From the NCBI GenBank assembly GCA_018715345.1, contig DVLT01000046.1:62001-126000 (forward strand): DNA of 64,000 nucleotides. Direction: 5' to 3'. A program made the translations under genes and the position numbers. Numbering within the stretch: position 1 is the first letter of the stretch; the number at the start of each line of letters is the position of its first letter. Positions 1 through 10,973 of this stretch are shown one piece after another. The notes under the pieces were generated by a model. It did not search any database, had not been told where the DNA came from, and worked only from the letters and a program-made list of their open reading frames with translations. The stretch comes from Candidatus Onthocola gallistercoris (GTDB lineage Bacteria > Bacillota > Clostridia > Lachnospirales > Lachnospiraceae).

Positions 1-879
1 CATAATACAGCCAATGATGCTTCAGCAGCGAATGAAGTGGCCTATATGATCAGCAATAATAATGAGGTATCCTTCCATTATGCTGTGGATGATAAGGAGA
101 TTGTGCAGGGCGTTCCGGAAAATCGGAATACGTGGAACGCCGGAGATGGTAACGGCCCTGGAAACAGGAAGTCCATATCGGTGGAAATCTGTTACAGTAA
201 GTCGGGCGGCGACCGGTTCATTCAGGCTGAGAAGAACGCTGCCGAGTTTGTGGCGAGGATCCTGAAACAGCACGGATGGGGCATAGACCGCGTGAAGAAG
301 CACCAGGACTGGAATGGAAAATATTGTCCACACAGGACTCTGGATATGGGATGGGATCGCTTCTTAAATATGGTTAAGAGCCACATGGATGGAAATACTC
401 AGCCGTCCGTTCCTCAGACACCGTCGAAACCCTCCGGATCCACGCCGACCAACCAGACCGTACATGCTTATTACCGCGTTCGAACCCAGAAGCACGGCTG
501 GCTTCCGGAAGTCACAGATCTGTCCGATTATGCCGGCTGGGAGGATTCCTCAATCACTGATGTGGCCATCCGGGTATCTGATGGCTCTGTCAAGTACAGG
601 GTACATACCGGAGGCCGCTGGCTGCCTTATGTGACCGGCTGTAATATCAATGATGATCAGAACGGCTATGCCGGCATTCATACGCCTATTGATGCTATCG
701 AAGTGTATTATTATACTCCGGATAGCATCCGGCCGTATAAGCGGGCTAAGTACCGTGTGGCGCCGGTCGGCGCCAGCTATTATCCGTATCAATATGACAA
801 TGAGATAGGAAACGGACAGGATGGTTATGCAGGAGATCTGAAGAACAAGATCGGAAAATTCCAGCTGTGCATTGAGTAA
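1..879 (+). CDS. N-acetylmuramoyl-L-alanine amidase (phage-type endolysin), 5' truncated by window edge
   Basis: Frame open from base 1 (HNTANDASAANEVAYMISNNNEVSFHYAVDD...NAGDGNGPGNRKSISVEICYS), amidase_2-like motifs, C-terminal wall-binding-like repeats; terminator-like hairpin at 905-935. Confidence 0.85.
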   Translation, partial: HNTANDASAANEVAYMISNNNEVSFHYAVDDKEIVQGVPENRNTWNAGDGNGPGNRKSISVEICYSKSGGDRFIQAEKNAAEFVARILKQHGWGIDRVKKHQDWNGKYCPHRTLDMGWDRFLNMVKSHMDGNTQPSVPQTPSKPSGSTPTNQTVHAYYRVRTQKHGWLPEVTDLSDYAGWEDSSITDVAIRVSDGSVKYRVHTGGRWLPYVTGCNINDDQNGYAGIHTPIDAIEVYYYTPDSIRPYKRAKYRVAPVGASYYPYQYDNEIGNGQDGYAGDLKNKIGKFQLCIE

Positions 880-904
880 TGATGGCACAATAAAATTACA
901 TATG

Positions 905-937
905 GACTCGCCGGGAAACCGGCGGGTCCTTTTTTTA
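905..937 (+). terminator. Rho-independent terminator after amidase
   Basis: ggactcgccgggaaaccggcgggtcc followed by a T-run. Confidence 0.7.
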
Positions 938-1044
938 ATGCCCAAAATGTAAGAAGATTAGATGATGCTGGAAACAAACAGACGTGTGTGGTATAATGCT
1001 TCTGTTGCCGCCTCCTATACTGGCACGGAAGGGAGGTGTCTTGC

Positions 1045-1131
1045 GTGGATATTATTATTTCTCTTACTGTTGCCGTTACGGCAGGTGTGATTTGCCATCT
1101 CATCTGCAAATGGTTGGACGGTGACAAGTAA
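1045..1131 (+). CDS. 28-aa hydrophobic peptide (VDIIISLTVAVTAGVICHLICKWLDGDK), candidate type I toxin
   Basis: GTG start 6-8 nt after ggaagggaggtg SD; TATAAT at 992-997; single TM segment with charged C-terminus; not in the supplied ORF track because of size. Confidence 0.6.
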   Translation: MDIIISLTVAVTAGVICHLICKWLDGDK

Positions 1132-1183
1132 CCGGCAACCAGCCTATGGGTTTAAGCCTTCCCATTGCCAAAAGTAGGAATAG

Positions 1184-1214
1184 AAAACCCCGGAGGTTGC
1201 AGCTCCGGGGTTTT
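1184..1214. terminator. Bidirectional terminator shared by peptide mRNA and a candidate antisense RNA
   Basis: AAAACCCCGGAG-GTTGCAG-CTCCGGGGTTTT, perfect 12-bp stem with A/T tracts on both sides. Confidence 0.8.
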
Positions 1215-1254
1215 CGTTTGCCATCTTGCATGGACTTATTACTTCTCTTTGCCT
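1185..1254 (-). ncRNA. Candidate antisense antitoxin RNA (about 70 nt)
   Basis: Minus-strand TTGCAT-N17-TGCTATAAT promoter-like sequence (TATAAT at 1266-1261), followed by the shared terminator; transcript ends inferred. Confidence 0.45.
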
Positions 1255-1460
1255 ACTGGCATTATAGCATATGCGATTCTAAAATGCAATATTCGCAGGG
1301 ATGTGAATTATCTACAGAAATTCGTGTGATATTTCGTGTTGCATCATCTGGAAAAATACCGTTAAATATGGAAGAAACACGATTATTTCGGCAAAGTAAA
1401 AACGCCGACAAACCTTGAATTTATCGGCGTTCCCCGTGTTTCGTGTATCCTTGAAAGAAA

Positions 1461-1530
1461 GCAGATAGCGGGAATCGAACCCGTCTCTCCAGCTTGGGAA
1501 GCTGGCGTTCTACCGATGAACTATATCTGC
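1461..1530 (-). tRNA. tRNA-Gly(CCC)
   Basis: Reverse complement GCAGATATAGTTCATCGGTAGAACGCCAGCTTCCCAAGCTGGAGAGACGGGTTCGATTCCCGCTATCTGC; cloverleaf-compatible, anticodon loop TTCCCAA, no encoded CCA. Confidence 0.9.
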
Positions 1531-1693
1531 ATTTAAGCTATCTCTTATTTTAACATGGTTTTAAAATTAGTCAATAGTTATGTTTTTATCTTTACATTAC
1601 AAATAGAAATTTAACATCAGTATAGTTTTCTGGAAAAGGTTATGATATACTGTTCTGGATAAAAACAGGTTTTTGACTGCGAGGAGGGACGGC

Positions 1694-2569
1694 ATGAAAA
1701 AGAGTGTTAAGATGTTTTCATCTGTAAAAGAGTGGGGGATGATCCTGGTCGGTGCAGCCATCTTTTCGGCTTCCATCAATACTTTCATTACACCCTTGGG
1801 GCTGTTTAACGGGGGGTTCCTGGGGATTTCCCAGCTGCTTCGGGAACTGATGCTTTTTCTGTTCCCATCTATCCAGGGCAATGTGGATCTTTCCGGGATC
1901 ATCTATTTTGTTTTGAATATACCCGTGCTCATATTGGCACGAAAACGTCTGGGCGGCCTTTTCTTTGCGAAAACGGTGTTTTGTGTTTGCTGCTACAGCG
2001 TATTGCTGGCGGTCATCCCGGTACCGACAGAGGCAGTGCTAGATGACAAGATCGTCTCCTGTTTGATCGGCGGCCTGATCTGCGGGATCGGCATCGGCAT
2101 CACCTTGATCGCCGGCGCTTCCGGCGGCGGAGAAGAAGTGCTGGGCGTTATTTTGTCCCAGCGGCGAAACCTGACAGTGGGGAATGTGGCCATGATCATC
2201 AACGTCCTGGTCTTTGGGACGTGCCTGATCGTCTATGATATGACAACTGTGGTTTATTCGGCGCTATTTGCAGCATTTACATATCTGGCTATGGATAAAG
2301 TACATCTTCAGAATATCACGACCAGTATGGTCATCATCACGAAAAAAGATGGAATGGAGCAGGAGATATTCCGGCATGTCCAGCGGGGTGTGACGGAATG
2401 GACAGGACGCGGCGGTTACAGTAAAGAAGATGCCCGCATCCTGCTGACGGTCCTTTCTAAAAAAGAGGCGCTCTATCTTCGGTCTTTTCTGCAGGAATAT
2501 GATCCGGATTGCTTTATCATCACCAGCGAGAATGTGGAAGTACATGGGAATTTTGTTAAGAGGGTTTGA
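1694..2569 (+). CDS. YitT family membrane protein (DUF2179 C-terminal domain)
   Basis: Multi-TM protein with GxFNGGFLGISQLL, ITLIAGASGGGEEVLG and C-terminal DUF2179-like region; SD gaggaggga before ATG 1694. Confidence 0.85.
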   Translation: MKKSVKMFSSVKEWGMILVGAAIFSASINTFITPLGLFNGGFLGISQLLRELMLFLFPSIQGNVDLSGIIYFVLNIPVLILARKRLGGLFFAKTVFCVCCYSVLLAVIPVPTEAVLDDKIVSCLIGGLICGIGIGITLIAGASGGGEEVLGVILSQRRNLTVGNVAMIINVLVFGTCLIVYDMTTVVYSALFAAFTYLAMDKVHLQNITTSMVIITKKDGMEQEIFRHVQRGVTEWTGRGGYSKEDARILLTVLSKKEALYLRSFLQEYDPDCFIITSENVEVHGNFVKRV

Positions 2570-2631
2570 GTGCCGCAAAAGAGAAAGAACTGCGTTTGCG
2601 CGGATCATTTCTGGATAATTGAGGTGTGACC

Positions 2632-5274
2632 ATGAAATTGAAAAGAATACTGGCTTTGTGCGGAGTGACTTTCGGGTGCCTTTGCGCAGGAGCTTCTGGT
2701 TTTGGGCTCCATGTTCCCGCAAGGGAAGCATGGGCTCTCGGGTCGGTTGATAATATATCAGAGATCAAAAGTATGCGCCAGACCATAGCACTGGTGGACT
2801 GGGAGAAACGTATCTACCGGCTTCAATATGAGATTGAAAGTGAAAGCAGGCAGGCGGAGCAGATCCGCATTTATGCGGGTGAAGATTTCTGCTTTACGGA
2901 CGTTGACGGCAATGGGTTGGAAAAAGGCGTATGGGTGGATATGGACGGCAATCCGGTTGAAGCGGACGGTACAGGACAAAATGGTCAGGTTTGCCAGTCC
3001 GAAGAAGGATGGTATATCCTGTGGGACGGTCCGGAATTGGGGAATTGGGAGTCCCATACGCTTTATATCCGTGCCAGTGACGATTTTGCCGGCGGTAATA
3101 ATGTGACCGTGGGTATCCTTGGAAAATCCGGCGTCTATCTGGATCAAGAGGGAGAAAAAGCAGATATCCCATTTGATACAACGACGGTCAATGTCCATAT
3201 AGGTCTGACTTGTGAAGATAAACAGCTTAATGTGATGAAAGGGTTGGAGGTATCCGATGAGGCTTTGGAGGACTATGCGGTCCTTTATCCATCCAGCCTA
3301 TGGGGGGATGTGTCGGATATACCGCTGGCGGGCCAGTGGTATGAAGTAAAAGATGGCCAGGAAACGGCTGTGGGTCAGGAGATAAGAGGATCGAGTTATG
3401 TGCTTCCGGCCGGATATCTTGAGTCGTTGACGCCAGCCTCATCCTACCGTTTGAAACTGTACAGCGTGGGAGCGGTCTCCACCAGTCAGTCCAGGGATAA
3501 CAGCGGTGGATATGAGAATGTCTGTTCCATAAAACAGCCGCTTGCGTCGGCTGAATTTGCCATGAAAGAGATTTATGGTCAGATCGACCTGACAGTATGG
3601 CTAAAGCAATTTCCCTATAAAGATGAAATTTCAACATTTGCCTTTGAACTGTATCAGGCGGATGGAGATAACCAGGCAGTGACGAGTGAAAACAGCGTGG
3701 GAGTATATGAAGTGGTCTTTGACAGCAAGGAGGAAAAACGCTCTGAAAGCGCCCGGATCACTGGGCTGGAAGCCGGATGGTATACATTGGTCCCGCTGAC
3801 GCCGGAAGGGGATTATGTGGAGCTTTTAGAACAGCGCCGGGATAATCAATATCCGGTGGCAAAGACAGGAAATGGAGCGGGCATCAACTTCCATATCGGG
3901 GAGGTACTTCCTGCCGAGTCAGGATATCAGATGGTAAATTATCTGGGTCAGGAGACAGGAGATACCACATCGGATATCCCTGTGACGGTGGACTATTACT
4001 ATAAAGAAACGTATTATCCGGTCCGATATACGGCGAATAATCCGGAAGGGACGATCCTCAATGGAGAAGCGCCGGAAGACGCGACCCGGTATAAAGCCGG
4101 CGATACGGTGAAGGTCCAGGGCAGCGGCAATATGGAAGTGGAAGGATATGTGTTTGCCGGTTGGGCGTTGACTCCGGGGGACGGCATATATAAAGAAGGC
4201 GAGGAACTGTATTCGGATACAGACATAAAAGGTACGCAGGTGTCCGATGAGACGGTCATGCCAGAGGATGGCCTGGAACTGTACGGACGCTGGATCAGGG
4301 TTTATAAGGTGGCCTATGACGGCAATACAGCCACAGACGGCGAAGCGCCTGTGGACGATCAGGGCAGCGCCGGCGGCAATACCTATTACAGTGATGATAC
4401 GGTCACAGTAAAGGATGCGGGCAGTCTGGTCAAGACCGATGCGGACGGTACTCTTTATGAATTTGCCGGCTGGAATGACAGACAGGACGGCAATGGGAAT
4501 GCCTATGAACCCGGCGATACTTTTAAGATAGACAAGTCAGACGTGACCCTGTATGCCCAGTGGATACCAGTGGACACCCAGTCCTATGCCGTCAGCTACT
4601 TACTCAATCTTCCAGAGGATCTGGCTATCGAAGGCGAGATACCAGCGGATTCCCGGAAATATAAAACCGGAGAGATGGTATCTGTCTTGGATAAAGGTAC
4701 GCTGGATCTGAGGCATTATATATTTGCAGGGTGGGCCCTTACATCCAGTGAGGATGGCCTGTACGTACCAGGCGAGACGCTTTATCGGGCCTCTCAGGAC
4801 GAGGAGACCGGAATAAAGACAGAAAGTGCGGTGGCCATGCCGGAAAATGGTCTGAGACTTTACAGTCGGTGGATACCGCTTTACAGTGTTTCTTACTTGG
4901 CCAATGCAGATGGTGTGGAAGGTGTGCCGGCGCAGGAAGAATACATGGAAAAAGAGATGGTGGAAGTGGACGATGGTTCCGGGCTTTACAGGGAAGGCTA
5001 TGTGTTCATGGGCTGGAATACCCGTCCGGACGGCAGTGGTCAGTCTTATGACAGCGGCCTGACATTTAATATGCCAGCGGAGGATATGGTTCTATATGCC
5101 CAGTGGGACCGGGTGCCGGAACCGGAAACGCAAGAGGGCACGGATCAGATAAAACGGCCGGAAAATGACAGAGGCTTTATCGTCACTGCCGTCTGCCTGG
5201 CGGGAGTGGCCATCGTGGCGTTGTATATCCTATGGAAATGGCTGAGACAGAAACTGGACAATAGAAGTAAATAA
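2632..5274 (+). CDS. Surface protein with Listeria-Bacteroides (InlB B / Flg_new) repeats and C-terminal TM
   Basis: Signal-like N-terminus; repeated YxVxYxxN...GYxFAGWxxxxDGxxYxxGxxxxxxxxxxxLYAxW units; C-terminal FIVTAVCLAGVAIVALYILWKWLRQK. Confidence 0.85.
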   Translation: MKLKRILALCGVTFGCLCAGASGFGLHVPAREAWALGSVDNISEIKSMRQTIALVDWEKRIYRLQYEIESESRQAEQIRIYAGEDFCFTDVDGNGLEKGVWVDMDGNPVEADGTGQNGQVCQSEEGWYILWDGPELGNWESHTLYIRASDDFAGGNNVTVGILGKSGVYLDQEGEKADIPFDTTTVNVHIGLTCEDKQLNVMKGLEVSDEALEDYAVLYPSSLWGDVSDIPLAGQWYEVKDGQETAVGQEIRGSSYVLPAGYLESLTPASSYRLKLYSVGAVSTSQSRDNSGGYENVCSIKQPLASAEFAMKEIYGQIDLTVWLKQFPYKDEISTFAFELYQADGDNQAVTSENSVGVYEVVFDSKEEKRSESARITGLEAGWYTLVPLTPEGDYVELLEQRRDNQYPVAKTGNGAGINFHIGEVLPAESGYQMVNYLGQETGDTTSDIPVTVDYYYKETYYPVRYTANNPEGTILNGEAPEDATRYKAGDTVKVQGSGNMEVEGYVFAGWALTPGDGIYKEGEELYSDTDIKGTQVSDETVMPEDGLELYGRWIRVYKVAYDGNTATDGEAPVDDQGSAGGNTYYSDDTVTVKDAGSLVKTDADGTLYEFAGWNDRQDGNGNAYEPGDTFKIDKSDVTLYAQWIPVDTQSYAVSYLLNLPEDLAIEGEIPADSRKYKTGEMVSVLDKGTLDLRHYIFAGWALTSSEDGLYVPGETLYRASQDEETGIKTESAVAMPENGLRLYSRWIPLYSVSYLANADGVEGVPAQEEYMEKEMVEVDDGSGLYREGYVFMGWNTRPDGSGQSYDSGLTFNMPAEDMVLYAQWDRVPEPETQEGTDQIKRPENDRGFIVTAVCLAGVAIVALYILWKWLRQKLDNRSK

Positions 5275-5288
5275 AAGGGGGATAATAT

Positions 5289-5723
5289 ATGACAGCAGAT
5301 AAAGATATGATCCAGGAGATCGTGGAAAAGGTCCTGAAGGAACTGGCTAAAAAAGATGAAGGGTTTGAAAAGGATAAGGATCCCAGCGGCATTTTAAGAG
5401 TACGGACGGAAACGGTCAAATGTGAACCTTTTGCAGGCGCTCCGGGTGTGGGCCTGAAAGATGTGGTTTCTCTGGAAGAGTCGCCCCATATGGGAGCAGG
5501 TGTCATGGAATTGGATCATACCAGTTTTGAGTGGACGTTAAATTACGATGAGTTTGATATGGTGATCGATGGTGTGTTGGAGATTGAGATCGATGGACGG
5601 GTTGTAACTGGCTATGCCGGCGATATCATCTATATTCCGGCGGGAAGCCACATCCATTTCCAGACACCGTCTAAAACCCGTTATGCCTACTTTACCTACC
5701 CTGCTGACTGGCAGCAGCAGTAA
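5289..5723 (+). CDS. EutQ-like cupin
   Basis: Cupin core (FEWTLNYDEFDMVIDGVLEIEIDGRVVTGYAGDIIYIPAGSHIHFQTPSKTRYAYFTYPADW) typical of the EutQ family. Confidence 0.8.
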   Translation: MTADKDMIQEIVEKVLKELAKKDEGFEKDKDPSGILRVRTETVKCEPFAGAPGVGLKDVVSLEESPHMGAGVMELDHTSFEWTLNYDEFDMVIDGVLEIEIDGRVVTGYAGDIIYIPAGSHIHFQTPSKTRYAYFTYPADWQQQ

Positions 5724-5730
5724 AATATGA

Positions 5731-7093
<1,363 letters not shown>

Positions 7094-7120
7094 TTTCGCG
7101 ATTTAATTGGCTAAAGTTTA

Positions 7121-7183
7121 TTGACAAATCCTTTACAGATAACTATAATGAGGACATCGGGCACTTCGGACTCGAAGTGCCCT
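7121..7183 (+). promoter_or_regulatory. Consensus sigma-A promoter and 5'-end hairpin upstream of ilvN
   Basis: TTGACA (7121-7126) N17 TATAAT (7144-7149), then GGGCACTTCG-GACT-CGAAGTGCCC. Confidence 0.8.
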
Positions 7184-7209
7184 GATTTTATTGAGAGGAA
7201 GGTGCATTG

Positions 7210-7713
7210 ATGGAACAGAAACGAGTATTTTCATTGCTGGTAGACAATACTTCCGGTGTTTTAAGCCGTGCAGCCGGGCTTTTTTCCCGCCGCGGTTATA
7301 ATATAGACAGCCTCACAGTGGGCACGACTTATGACCCGAGATACTCCCGGATGACCGTTGTGGTCCATGGAGATGATCTGATCTTGGAGCAGATCGAAAA
7401 ACAGCTCCGAAAGATGGAAGATGTGATCGATGTCAAGATGCTGGCAGATGGCGGAGCTGTTTGCCGTGAACTTGTCCTCATCAAAGTCCGGGCTAAAGAG
7501 GGGCAGCGTCAGGATATCATCGCCGTGGCCAACGTATTCCGGGCCAATGTGGTAGATGTGGGAAGTGATTCCATGATCATCGAGCTGACAGGCAACGAAT
7601 CTAAACTGAATGCGTTTATTGAATTGATACATAATTATGAGATCCTCGAACTGGCCCGGACTGGTCTTACCGGACTGACCCGGGGCTCGGAAAGTGTCCT
7701 TTATCTGGACTGA
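7210..7713 (+). CDS. ilvN: Acetolactate synthase small subunit
   Basis: FSLLVDNTSGVLSRAAGLFSRRGYNIDSLTVG ACT domain. Confidence 0.95.
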   Translation: MEQKRVFSLLVDNTSGVLSRAAGLFSRRGYNIDSLTVGTTYDPRYSRMTVVVHGDDLILEQIEKQLRKMEDVIDVKMLADGGAVCRELVLIKVRAKEGQRQDIIAVANVFRANVVDVGSDSMIIELTGNESKLNAFIELIHNYEILELARTGLTGLTRGSESVLYLD

Positions 7714-7752
7714 TCGTGTTTCTAATAATATACACTCGTTGCGTATTATTAA

Positions 7753-8799
<1,047 letters not shown>

Positions 8800-8828
8800 A
8801 ATTTGCGGATGATTGTACAAAAACAGCT

Positions 8829-8859
8829 CCGGCATATATGTGGCCGGAGCTGCTTTTTA
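8829..8859 (+). terminator. Terminator after ilvC
   Basis: gctccggcatatatgtggccggagc + ttttt. Confidence 0.75.
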
Positions 8860-9013
8860 TTTCCCGCGAGACGGCAGAAACAGCGGTTTTCATCAAAAAT
8901 GATAATTTATGCACGTTTGCATTATTGAGTATAATATCTAAGTAAATATGTTAATTTTGTGTCCGCATTACCAAATACTTACAAAAACTTCACACGGAAG
9001 TGCAAATGTTTTG

Positions 9014-9042
9014 TTGACAATAGACAGCATTTATGGCATAAT
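9014..9042 (+). promoter_or_regulatory. Promoter of peptide ABC transporter operon
   Basis: TTGACA-N17-CATAAT, about 150-nt leader. Confidence 0.65.
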
Positions 9043-9194
9043 AAAACACGTGTTAAGTACTGATTATAACAAAAAGTATTAACGAGAACATTGATCAGTG
9101 CATTTTAAAAGGAGTGATGCAAAAACATTCATTTATCTCTTGAGATTTTTAAGTGCAAACTTAAAATAAATTTTATAAAGAAGGAGAGAAAACA

Positions 9195-10802
9195 ATGAAG
9201 AAAAAACTCGCTTTACTCATGTGTCTTGCGTTGTTGGCAACATCTGTGATCGGATGTAGCAGCGGCAGTGGCGAGACAACATCCGGCAGCGACACAACAG
9301 CAGCCGGAGAGACGACAGCAGCAGCCGATGATGGCAGCATACCTGCACATAAGGACACGTTGATCATCGGTACAGACGTTGATATCAACAACCTTGATCT
9401 GCAGGCTCAGCAGGACCAGATCAATAATATCGTCCTGAAGAACACCCATCAGGCTCTGGTATGGTTCACCAACGAAGGTGAGTTTGAACCGGGCTTGGCT
9501 ACAAGCTGGGAATTCGTAGATGATACACATATCAAGTTCACGCTTCGTGACGATGTGTACTTCAACGATGGAAACAAGACTCCGATGACAGCGGAAGACG
9601 TTAAGTTCACGCTCGACATGGCTATGGAAAGCGTATCCGCTCCGAACCTGACAGGTTATGTTTCCTGTACAGTTGACAGCGACTATGAGTTCACCATCGA
9701 GATCGAATCCTACAACAACGAGTTCGTTCAGTCTCTGGCTTCCCAGAACCTGGCTATCCAGTCCAAGAAAGCTTATGAGGATGGCGTAGAAGATCCGTAC
9801 TACATTGGTACTGGTCCTTACAAATTCGACTCCTGGGTACAGGGCGAATATTGCCGTCTGACTAAGGTTGACGATTACTGGGGCGCTACCACAGAAGAAG
9901 AAGTTCCCGATTGGGCTGCTCCTGGTGTGGCTGAGACCATCGACTTCAAACCTTATGTTGAGGCTTCCTCCCGTGTAATCGCATTACAGGCTGGCGAGAT
10001 CGACGTTTGTGTAAACCCGCCGATCAACGAACTGTCCTTCCTGGAAGGCGATGACAACATCACTGTTTACGAACAGGCTGGTTCCAGATTGTTCTACTTC
10101 GCATTCAACGTAACAAAGGAACCGTGGGACAATCAGACACTTCGTCAGGCTGTTGCCTGCGCGATCGACAGAGACGCCGTTCTTCAGGCAGCTGTTGAAG
10201 GCAAAGGTACTTTACAGACAACGATCCTTAACCGTGGTCTGTGGGGATTCTATGATGACATGGAAGGCTTTGACTATGATGTAGAAAGAGCAAAAGAACT
10301 TATGGCTGAAGCAGGTTATCCGGATGGCGGCATCACCACCACTCTGACCTATGCAAACAGTTCACCGTACGAATCCATCGCAACTGTTATCCAGGCCAAC
10401 CTGGCAGAGATCGGTATCACTGTAACATTGTCACCCTGTGAAGATGCTACTCTGAAATCCACTTGTGTAAACGGCGATCAGGAACTGTTCCTGTGGAGAT
10501 GGAATGAGGATTCCAAGGTTGACTTTGTATATCGTGACCTGTTCTACACAGGTTCCGGTTCCAACTACCACCACTACAGCGATCCGCATGCTGATGAGCT
10601 GACAGATTTGGTTGCTACAGAAAAAGATCCTGACAAACGTCTTGAGTACGCTCAGGAACTTCAGACATACTTGGTAGATGCTTGTCCGCAGGTTCCGCTG
10701 TACATAGCTAACCTGGTTATTGCTTACAACAGCAACTTACAGGGTCAGTACTTCTACGGCGGCGGCAACCACTACTGGGCACACGCTTACATTGCTGAAT
10801 AA
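9195..10802 (+). CDS. Peptide ABC transporter substrate-binding lipoprotein (SBP family 5)
   Basis: Lipobox LATSVIGCSSG; ATSWEFVDDTHIKFTLRDDVYFNDG typical SBP_bac_5. Confidence 0.95.
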   Translation: MKKKLALLMCLALLATSVIGCSSGSGETTSGSDTTAAGETTAAADDGSIPAHKDTLIIGTDVDINNLDLQAQQDQINNIVLKNTHQALVWFTNEGEFEPGLATSWEFVDDTHIKFTLRDDVYFNDGNKTPMTAEDVKFTLDMAMESVSAPNLTGYVSCTVDSDYEFTIEIESYNNEFVQSLASQNLAIQSKKAYEDGVEDPYYIGTGPYKFDSWVQGEYCRLTKVDDYWGATTEEEVPDWAAPGVAETIDFKPYVEASSRVIALQAGEIDVCVNPPINELSFLEGDDNITVYEQAGSRLFYFAFNVTKEPWDNQTLRQAVACAIDRDAVLQAAVEGKGTLQTTILNRGLWGFYDDMEGFDYDVERAKELMAEAGYPDGGITTTLTYANSSPYESIATVIQANLAEIGITVTLSPCEDATLKSTCVNGDQELFLWRWNEDSKVDFVYRDLFYTGSGSNYHHYSDPHADELTDLVATEKDPDKRLEYAQELQTYLVDACPQVPLYIANLVIAYNSNLQGQYFYGGGNHYWAHAYIAE

Positions 10803-10872
10803 GACGACAATACACTGACAGAGTTGTTTGTGATGCTTGAATAGTAAATCAAAAGTTATTCTGTCTGGAACA

Positions 10873-10903
10873 GGTTTGCGGGCGGTAACAAGCCCGCAAA
10901 TTT
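10873..10903 (+). terminator. Intraoperon stem-loop after the SBP gene
   Basis: TTTGCGGGC-ggtaacaa-GCCCGCAAA then TTTGTTT. Confidence 0.6.
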
Positions 10904-10973
10904 GTTTCTAGGACATTATTCCAGTTATTGGCAGACGGCAACTGTTCATAAAAGAATAGGAGTGTATAACAAT

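Noticed and set aside
7121-7206. T-box or BCAA leader-peptide attenuator upstream of ilvN
   Set aside because: No T-box sequence, specifier stem or Leu/Val/Ile-rich short ORF seen; only a simple hairpin.
9043-9194. Possible riboswitch in the 150-nt leader of the peptide transporter
   Set aside because: AT-rich, no strong conserved stem set recognised by eye.
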